Positions 5,454 through 10,037 of a DNA stretch of 10,037 bases are shown in pieces (within the stretch, counting starts at the first letter, position 1; the number at the start of each line of letters is the position of its first letter). The notes beneath the pieces are model-generated. The model was given only the letters and a program-made list of their open reading frames with translations, was not told the DNA's origin and did not search any database. The translations under genes and the position numbers were made by a program. This stretch comes from Acidimicrobiaceae bacterium (GTDB lineage: Bacteria > Actinomycetota > Acidimicrobiia > Acidimicrobiales > UBA8190), in the NCBI GenBank assembly GCA_003453695.1, contig DMNK01000078.1:14688-24724 (forward strand), read 5' to 3'.

Positions 5454-6520
5454 CAGATCGTCACCGCCTCCCCCCTCAGGCGCGGGACCACCATGACCTT
5501 GCCGGCGATCCGCGCCGACGCCAGCCCATCGAGCGCCGCCGGGATCCCGTCCAGGGTGACGTCGGCCTGCTCCACGAGCACGTCCACGGGGACCGCCCCC
5601 GAGGCGAGCAGGTCGAGGGCACGCTCGAAGCCGTCGGCGTCGTAGACGAACGAGCCTCGGATCTCGAGCTCGTTGAGGAGCACGCGGTTGGGGTCGAAAG
5701 CGGGCTCGTCCATGCCGGCGCCCACGAGCACCAGCCGTCCCCCTCGAGCCAGCTGGTGGAGCCCGAGCTCCATCGCCGCCTTCTTCCCCGAGCACTCGAG
5801 CACCACGTCCACCGCTGGCTCGGCGAGCCGCTCGGGCTGGTGCCGCTCGAAGCGTTGCAGGTCGCCCGGTTGGAGCGCGGCCCGGGCGCCGAGTCGCACG
5901 GCCAGCTCCCGACGCGCCTCGCTGGGCTCGACCACCGTGGCGGTGCGGCCCTCGGCGACGAGGGCAGCCAGGGCCAGGGCGCCGATGGGCCCGGCGCCGA
6001 AGATCATCACGGTCTCCCCGCCGCCGAGCCCGGCGCGGGTGATGCCATGCAGCGCCACGGCCAGCGGCTCCGCCAGTGCGGCCGCCCGCGGGGCGAGCCC
6101 GGTGGGGACCCGGCGCAGGGCCCGGGCATCGGAGAGCACGAAGCGGGCAAAGGCGCCGTCCACGTGCCCGTCGACGATCGTCCCCCGTCGTTCACATTGC
6201 GACGGCTTGCCCTCGAGACAGCGGCGACAGTGCCCGCAGCGCGGCGAGGGCCCGCCCACGACGACGTCATCGGCCGACCAGCCGGCGACATCTGGTCCCA
6301 GGGCCCGGACCGTGCCGGCGAATTCGTGGCCGGCCACCATCCCCGGGGTTCCCCATCCGTCGACGAGCATGTGGATGTCAGAGCCGCACACCCCGCAGTG
6401 GTCCACCTCCACGAGCACCTGGCCGGGACCGGGACGGGGCACCGGCCGCTCCTCCACCACGACCTCACCGGGGCGGCGGTAGACGGCGACGTGCATGCGG
6501 TCGGGCAGTGCCTCGCTCAC
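5453..6520 (-). CDS. Zinc-dependent medium-chain alcohol/polyol dehydrogenase
   Basis: A 355-residue MDR-family enzyme. Catalytic zinc ligands are Cys45 (in GVCGSD) and His65-Glu66 (GHEFAG). Structural-zinc cysteines are Cys95, Cys98, Cys101 and Cys109 (RCGHCRRC...C). The Rossmann fold shows GAGPIG at 175-180, with an acidic residue, Glu198, at the end of the second strand (VVEPSEARR), which favours NAD over NADP. The overall layout resembles threonine/sorbitol dehydrogenase-type enzymes, with AEPLAVALHG at 150-159, but the substrate is not predictable. The start is GTG 6520, preceded by GAGGGGGA; an alternative ATG at 6496 would drop eight residues and has a worse ribosome binding site. It is first of a three-gene leftward unit and lies 97 bases downstream of argS on the same strand, so read-through from argS is possible. 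Confidence 0.94.
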   Translation of the reverse strand: MSEALPDRMHVAVYRRPGEVVVEERPVPRPGPGQVLVEVDHCGVCGSDIHMLVDGWGTPGMVAGHEFAGTVRALGPDVAGWSADDVVVGGPSPRCGHCRRCLEGKPSQCERRGTIVDGHVDGAFARFVLSDARALRRVPTGLAPRAAALAEPLAVALHGITRAGLGGGETVMIFGAGPIGALALAALVAEGRTATVVEPSEARRELAVRLGARAALQPGDLQRFERHQPERLAEPAVDVVLECSGKKAAMELGLHQLARGGRLVLVGAGMDEPAFDPNRVLLNELEIRGSFVYDADGFERALDLLASGAVPVDVLVEQADVTLDGIPAALDGLASARIAGKVMVVPRLRGEAVTI

Positions 6521-6617
6521 GGGTCCCCCTCGCCGCTCGTGGACCTGGCGATGGTACCGCCGCCCGGGCCGAGGCCGCCGGGGGAGGCGGGTGCGCCGGC
6601 GTGTCGCCGCGGCGCGC

Positions 6618-8342
6618 TCACATCTGTTCGGGTGCGGTGATCCCGAGCAGTCCGAGCCCGTGCTCGAGCACACGGGCGGTGAGCGCGCACAGAAGCATCC
6701 GGCTCCGGCGGGTGTCGGGGTCTGCCGCCTGGAGCACGGGACACGTCTCGTAGAAGGTCGTGAAGGCGGTGGCCAGAGCGAAGAGATAGCCGCACAGCCG
6801 GCTCGGGCTCCAGGTGTGCACGGTGTCGTCGACGGCTTCGGCGTAGCCGAGCAGTGCCAGGGCCAGGGCCCGCTCCGCCTTGTCGCCCACGACCGGCCGG
6901 CCGCGCACCTCTTCGAGTCCTTCGCCGGCGCGGCGGAAGATGGAATGGATGCGGGCGTGTGCGTACTGCAGGTACGGGCCGGTGTCCCCCTCGAAGGCGA
7001 GCATGCGGTCCCAGTCGAAGACGTAGTCGCGCCCTCGGTCGGTGGAGAGATCGGCGTACTTGACGGCGCCGACCCCCACGGCGTGGGCCACTTCGGCGCG
7101 CCCGGCCGCGTCCGAGCCTGGATCGCGTCCGGCCAAGGCGGCGTCGGCGCGCTGGACGGCCTCGTCGAGGAGGTCGGCCAGCTTGACGGTCTCCCCCGTC
7201 CGGCTGCGGAACATCTTGCGGTCGGTGCCGAGCACGCTGCCGAAGGACACGTGCACGGCGCGGGCATCGGGTGCCATCCATCCCGCCACGCGGGCCGCGG
7301 CGAAGCACATCTCGAGATGCTGCGCCTGCGGGGCGCCGACCACGTAGAGGATGAGGCGGGCGCCGATGCGGCCGACCCGGTCCCGGATGGCAGCCAGGTC
7401 GGTGGCGGCGTAGCCGAACCCCTCATCGGACTTCTGCACGATGAGCGGCAGCGGCTGACCGTGGCGGTTCGTGAAGCCCTCGGGAAACACGCACAGGGCG
7501 CCCTCGCTCTCGACCAACAGCCCTTCGGCGGCGAGGTCGGTCACCACGGCAGGGAGCAGGGGGTTGTAGAAGCTCTCGCCCACGATGTCGTCGTCGGTGA
7601 GCAGGACGCCGAGCTTGCCGTACACCTCGTCGAAGTAGCCCACGCTCTGGGCCACGAGCAGGCGCCACAACCGAAGCGTGTCCTCGTCGCCCGACTGGAG
7701 CAGCACCACCCGCCGGCGGGCCCGCTCCCGAAAGGCCTCGTCACCGTCGAACGAGGACCGGGCCTGGCGGTAGAACATGTCGAGGTCGCCGACGGAGAGC
7801 TCGTGGACGGCTTCCTTCTCGCCCACGTCGACGAGGTGCTCGATGAGCATGCCGAACGGGGTCCCCCAGTCACCGATGTGGTTCTCGCGCACCACGTCGT
7901 ACCCCAGGAAGTCGAGGACCCGGCACAACGAGTCGCCGATGATGGTGGAGCGCAGGTGCCCGACGTGCATCTCCTTGGCCACGTTGGGCCCGGAGTAGTC
8001 GACGACGACGGTGCACGGGTCGGCGCTGGGCTCGACCCCGAGCCGGGCGTCGTCCGCCAGTGCGGCCAGCTCGCCGACGACGAACGATTCCGCCAGGGTG
8101 AGGTTGATGAAACCGGGCCCGCTCACCTCGACGGCACTGCAGATGTCCTCGAGCGAGGCGTCGGCGGCGATCTCCGCCGCCAGCTGACGCGGGTCGCGGC
8201 CCACCCGGCGGGCCAGCGACAGCGCGCCGTTGGCCTGGAAGTCGGCGCGCTCGGACGGACGAACCTGGGGGTCGGCGCCGGGCTCGACGCGGTCGAAGGC
8301 GGCCTGCAGGCGTGCCTCGAGCAGGCCGCGCATGAGGGGCAT
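6618..8342 (-). CDS. argS: Arginyl-tRNA synthetase
   Basis: This class I aminoacyl-tRNA synthetase charges tRNA-Arg. The 574-residue length is close to the E. coli enzyme. The N-terminal additional domain carries DFQANGAL (34-41), which contacts the tRNA elbow. The catalytic domain shows SGPNVAKEMHVGHLR (117-131) with the HIGH motif as HVGH (126-129), followed by STIIGD, ENHIGDWGTPFGML (153-166), SDEGFGYAATDLAA (305-318), and a degenerate KMSKS region TDRKMFRSR (373-381). The DALR anticodon-binding domain ends in LLGITAPEQM, the usual C-terminus. It is intact, with no odd substitutions noted. The start is ATG 8342; the Shine-Dalgarno is weak. It diverges from the deacetylase gene across 49 bases. 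Its usual actinobacterial neighbours lysA and hom are absent here. Confidence 0.98.
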   Translation of the reverse strand: MPLMRGLLEARLQAAFDRVEPGADPQVRPSERADFQANGALSLARRVGRDPRQLAAEIAADASLEDICSAVEVSGPGFINLTLAESFVVGELAALADDARLGVEPSADPCTVVVDYSGPNVAKEMHVGHLRSTIIGDSLCRVLDFLGYDVVRENHIGDWGTPFGMLIEHLVDVGEKEAVHELSVGDLDMFYRQARSSFDGDEAFRERARRRVVLLQSGDEDTLRLWRLLVAQSVGYFDEVYGKLGVLLTDDDIVGESFYNPLLPAVVTDLAAEGLLVESEGALCVFPEGFTNRHGQPLPLIVQKSDEGFGYAATDLAAIRDRVGRIGARLILYVVGAPQAQHLEMCFAAARVAGWMAPDARAVHVSFGSVLGTDRKMFRSRTGETVKLADLLDEAVQRADAALAGRDPGSDAAGRAEVAHAVGVGAVKYADLSTDRGRDYVFDWDRMLAFEGDTGPYLQYAHARIHSIFRRAGEGLEEVRGRPVVGDKAERALALALLGYAEAVDDTVHTWSPSRLCGYLFALATAFTTFYETCPVLQAADPDTRRSRMLLCALTARVLEHGLGLLGITAPEQM

Positions 8343-8359
8343 GGCTCATCTTCGCACCT

Positions 8360-8380
8360 GCCGGCGCGACGCCCGCCGGC
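8360..8380. repeat. 7-base inverted repeat in the argS/deacetylase divergent spacer
   Basis: GCCGGCG (8360-8366) and CGCCGGC (8374-8380) are perfect inverted copies with a 7-base spacer, in the 49-base region shared by the two divergent starts. It could be an operator or simply GC-rich chance. Confidence 0.35.
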
Positions 8381-8382
8381 CG

Positions 8383-8388
8383 TAGCAT
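8383..8388 (+). promoter_or_regulatory. Candidate -10 element for a leaderless deacetylase transcript
   Basis: TAGCAT fits the TANNNT form of actinobacterial -10 elements. It ends three bases before GTG 8392 and six before GTG 8395, so transcription would begin at or next to the start codon. No ribosome binding site with usable spacing and no -35 match is present. Confidence 0.4.
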
Positions 8389-8391
8389 GAG

Positions 8392-9414
8392 GTGGTGCTC
8401 CTCGTCGCCGGCGCTCCGGAGCTCGACCGTCACGACACCGGCCGAGGACATCCAGAGCGCGTGGAGCGGGTCCGCGCCGCGCTGGCCGGGCTGTCCGACG
8501 CCGGCTTGCAGGACGCCGTGGTCCACCTCGAGCCCAGGCGGGCGACCTTCGAGGAGCTGAGCCGGGTCCATCCGGTCGCCTACCTCGAAGCCCTGCGCGC
8601 CTTCTGCGAAGCGGGTGGCGGGGCCCTCGACCCCGACACGGAGGCCGGTCCGGGCTCGTGGGACACCGCCCTGCTCGCCGCCGGCGCCGTGCTCGCCGCC
8701 GTGGACGGCCTCGATGCCGGAGCCGGTGACGCCGCCTTCGTGGCGGCCCGCCCTCCCGGCCACCACGCCCTACCTGATCGGGCCATGGGCTTCTGTCTCT
8801 TCAACAACGTGGCGGTGGCGGCGGCGGTGCTGGCGGAGCGGGGAGAGCGCGTCGCCGTCGTCGACTGGGACGTGCACCACGGCAACGGCACCCAGGCCGT
8901 CTTCTGGGACGACCCCCGGGTGCTCTACGTGTCCACCCACCAGTGGCCGCTGTACCCGGGGACCGGCGCGCTGCACGAGACGGGAGGCAGGCGATCGCCG
9001 GGCACCACGATCAACGTCCCGCTCCCCGCCGGGGCGACGGGCGACGTGATGCTGGAGGCCTTCGACGGCCTGGTGGCGGAGGCGATGGAGGCCTTCGTCC
9101 CCACCTGGGTGCTGGTGTCGGCGGGGTTCGACGCCCATCGCGCCGACCCCCTCGCCGGGCTGGCCCTGAGCGCGTCGGACTTCGGCGCCCTGTCGCGCCG
9201 GGTGCGCGGCTTCGTCCCGGGGCCCGGGCGCGTGGTGGCGGTGCTCGAAGGGGGCTACGACCTCGATGCCGTGCGGCTCTCGGCCGGAGCGACGGCGGCG
9301 GCACTTCTGGGCGTCTCGTACCGGCCCGAGCCGTCGACGTCGGACGGGCCCGGCGCCGAGGTGCTGGCGGCCGTCCGGTCGGCCCGCCTCGAAGCGTTGG
9401 GCCTCGGGCCGTGA
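8392..9414 (+). CDS. Histone deacetylase family protein (zinc-dependent deacetylase)
   Basis: A 340-residue arginase/deacetylase-fold hydrolase that removes acetyl or related acyl groups from amines. Key elements are HPERVERV (20-27), RPPGHHA with the His124-His125 charge-relay pair, GFCLFNNVAVAA (133-144), and DWDVHHGNGT (158-167), giving zinc ligands Asp160 and His162. SAGFDAHRADPLAG (243-256) gives zinc ligand Asp247, and EGGYD (286-290) gives the catalytic Tyr289. All active-site residues are present. Bacterial members include acetoin-utilisation AcuC, acetylpolyamine amidohydrolases and protein lysine deacetylases; no acuA or acuB is nearby, so the substrate is open. Two adjacent GTG codons (8392, 8395) follow a TANNNT hexamer directly, suggesting a leaderless mRNA. 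A strong hairpin begins two bases after the stop. Confidence 0.95.
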   Translation: MVLLVAGAPELDRHDTGRGHPERVERVRAALAGLSDAGLQDAVVHLEPRRATFEELSRVHPVAYLEALRAFCEAGGGALDPDTEAGPGSWDTALLAAGAVLAAVDGLDAGAGDAAFVAARPPGHHALPDRAMGFCLFNNVAVAAAVLAERGERVAVVDWDVHHGNGTQAVFWDDPRVLYVSTHQWPLYPGTGALHETGGRRSPGTTINVPLPAGATGDVMLEAFDGLVAEAMEAFVPTWVLVSAGFDAHRADPLAGLALSASDFGALSRRVRGFVPGPGRVVAVLEGGYDLDAVRLSAGATAAALLGVSYRPEPSTSDGPGAEVLAAVRSARLEALGLGP

Positions 9415-9416
9415 CG

Positions 9417-9444
9417 CCGGGCGCTCAAGAACCCGAGCGCCCGG
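9417..9444 (+). terminator. Hairpin terminator after the deacetylase gene
   Basis: CCGGGCGCTC (9417-9426) and GAGCGCCCGG (9435-9444) form a perfect 10-base stem with an 8-base loop, starting two bases after the stop codon. There is no T-tract, which is common for high-GC actinobacterial hairpin terminators. Confidence 0.75.
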
Positions 9445-9470
9445 GGACGCCGCGCACTAGACAGTCGCCC

Positions 9471-10001
9471 ATGACGAACTTCGACATGGCCGAGTTCTGG
9501 CGCGAACGGGGCGGAGAGCTGTGGGTGCGGGAGGCCGAGCGCTACGACACCATGCTGGAGCCCTGCGGCCGCCGGCTCCTGGATGCCGCTGCGCTCCGGC
9601 CCGGGGAGCGGGTGCTCGACGTCGGCTGCGGCAACGGCGCCGTCACGTTGGAGGCGGCCCGCCTGGTCGGGCCCGGGGGCGAGGTCACCGGCCTCGACCT
9701 GTCCGGTCCCATGCTCGGCCTGGCCGGCCGTCGTGCCGCCGAGCAAGGGCTGGACATCGCATTCGTCCAAGGCGACGCCGGGACCGCCTCGTGTCCCAGC
9801 TCCCTGAGCCTGGCGACGACCTGTGACCCGATCAGCCCGCTGCCACCTATTACCAACACCTTCATGATCACGCCTTTCCCGTTTCCAGACGAACTGGCCT
9901 TCTCAGCATGGCGCAGACCTCGGCGGGCGCGAACACCGGGAGGTCCGCGGTCATGCCGCGCACGAGGACCCGTCTCCCGCCGCGTTAAATCAGTTGCTTG
10001 A
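9471..10001 (+). CDS. Class I SAM methyltransferase, truncated at about 9779 and fused to an unrelated tail
   Basis: Residues 1-103 are a normal start of a class I SAM-dependent methyltransferase: NFDMAEFW, then RYDTMLEP, then VLDVGCGNGAVTLEAARLV (48-66, SAM-binding motif I), EVTGLDLSGPML (71-82, with Asp76 binding the ribose) and IAFVQGDA (96-103). After Ala103 (codon 9777-9779) the sequence stops resembling the family; relatives continue with a Pro-Phe/SFD segment and the rest of the fold, and are usually about 270 residues long. The remaining 73 codons to TGA 9999-10001 are Pro/Ser- then Arg-rich and run antisense to the start of another gene. The protein is therefore probably non-functional. 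The start is ATG 9471, without a clear Shine-Dalgarno. The break coincides with truncation of the opposite-strand Rossmann gene and with a fall in GC. Confidence 0.72.
   Translation: MTNFDMAEFWRERGGELWVREAERYDTMLEPCGRRLLDAAALRPGERVLDVGCGNGAVTLEAARLVGPGGEVTGLDLSGPMLGLAGRRAAEQGLDIAFVQGDAGTASCPSSLSLATTCDPISPLPPITNTFMITPFPFPDELAFSAWRRPRRARTPGGPRSCRARGPVSRRVKSVA
9770..9865 (-). pseudogene. N-terminal fragment of an NAD(P)-binding Rossmann (atypical SDR) protein
   Basis: From ATG 9865 the minus strand encodes MKVLVIGGSGLIGSQVV and continues ARLRELGHEAVPASP, 32 residues in all. This is the unmistakable first beta-alpha-beta of an NAD(P)H-binding, NmrA/atypical-SDR-type protein, with the GGSGLIG dinucleotide loop at 7-13. 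Relatives go on with a short linker and about 200 more residues. Here, after Pro32 (9772-9770), the frame enters the antisense of the methyltransferase and stays open to about 9542 with Arg/Pro/Ser-rich shadow sequence. The ATG has AAAGG seven to eight bases upstream; a GTG at 9871 would add two residues. The 5' end is intact and the 3' part is lost at the same point where the methyltransferase breaks. Confidence 0.7.
9868..9954 (-). CDS. Possible 28-residue upstream ORF
   Basis: ATG 9954 opens a 28-codon frame (MTADLPVFAPAEVCAML, then RRPVRLETGKA) ending in TGA 9870-9868, two bases before the Rossmann-fragment ATG. The first 17 codons all end in G or C, the coding habit of this DNA; the last 11 do not. 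It could be a translationally coupled leader peptide, the tail of a degraded gene, or chance. I do not recognise the peptide. Confidence 0.25.
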   Translation of the reverse strand: MTADLPVFAPAEVCAMLRRPVRLETGKA

Positions 10002-10012
10002 CTTAACGCGGC
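9979..10012. promoter_or_regulatory. 34-base inverted repeat, likely operator
   Basis: Arms GCCGCGTTAAATCA (9979-9992) and TGACTTAACGCGGC (9999-10012) match at 13 of 14 positions around a 6-base centre. The core half-site is CGCGTTAA(A/G)TCA, and a degenerate third copy, GATTAACTCG, lies at 10020-10029. The AT-rich centre in GC-rich DNA, and the overlap with a promoter-like pair, fit binding by a dimeric repressor such as a TetR- or MarR-type protein. A hairpin terminator is less likely because no T-tract follows. Confidence 0.55.
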
Positions 10013-10027
10013 ATGCGCCGATTAACT
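9998..10027 (+). promoter_or_regulatory. Candidate promoter reading out of the right edge
   Basis: TTGACT (9998-10003) and TTAACT (10022-10027) are separated by 18 bases and sit on the right half of the inverted repeat. They would drive a plus-strand gene beyond the window, divergent from the Rossmann fragment. This would be a typical place for an autoregulated repressor gene. Confidence 0.4.
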
Positions 10028-10037
10028 CGTCGTGTGG

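Noticed and set aside
6575..6600. CCGCC...GGCGG stem in the 97-base gap between argS and the dehydrogenase gene, as a terminator
   Set aside because: Only five paired bases and no T-tract; not distinguishable from GC-rich background.
6495..8390. 631-codon plus-strand open frame opposite argS and the alcohol dehydrogenase start
   Set aside because: It is rich in His, Val, Glu and Gly with no motif and is exactly antisense to an intact argS.

Overview
The window is very GC-rich, with GTG/TTG starts, stop/start overlaps and strongly GC-biased third codon positions. This points to an actinobacterium; environmental Acidimicrobiia-like lineages are possible, but I cannot name a genus from sequence alone. 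No rRNA, tRNA, CRISPR array, insertion sequence or phage gene was seen, and no gene-free stretch exceeds 300 bases. The longest gap is the 177-base divergent spacer 3607-3783.

Region A (about 107-3197, plus strand) is a compact redox cassette: an ApbE-type FAD:protein FMN transferase, a small ferric-reductase-like membrane cytochrome with two His pairs, a NuoF/SLBB-like flavo-iron-sulfur protein, and a small single-cluster ferredoxin. The last two junctions are GTGA stop/start overlaps. The set suggests electron transfer between a soluble flavin/Fe-S module and a membrane haem protein, possibly feeding an FMN-bearing acceptor matured by ApbE. No FMN-binding acceptor gene is visible, although a Ser/Gly-rich open frame enters from the left edge.

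Region B (3247-4218) holds two divergent small genes: a PRC-barrel-like protein (minus) and a SnoaL-like protein (plus). A plausible promoter lies between them.

Region C (4228-6520, minus strand) is a tight three-gene unit transcribed leftward: zinc-dependent alcohol dehydrogenase, VOC-fold protein, short-chain dehydrogenase. The junctions overlap by one to four bases. It looks like a small catabolic or detoxification operon of unknown substrate. Upstream on the same strand is argS (6618-8342), which could share transcription with it.

Region D (8392-9444, plus strand) is a histone-deacetylase-family deacetylase, probably leaderless. It diverges from argS and ends in a strong hairpin terminator.

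Region E (9471-10037) is the anomalous part. A class I methyltransferase on the plus strand loses family resemblance at about 9779. An NAD(P)-binding Rossmann protein on the minus strand (start 9865) loses it at about 9770. The two broken genes face each other and share about 10 bases at the breakpoint. GC drops from about 75% to about 62% across it (hand count of 120 bases each side). This is either a genuine deletion/rearrangement or an assembly chimera. To the right lies a 34-base near-perfect inverted repeat overlapping a promoter-like pair, probably the control region of a gene outside the window.
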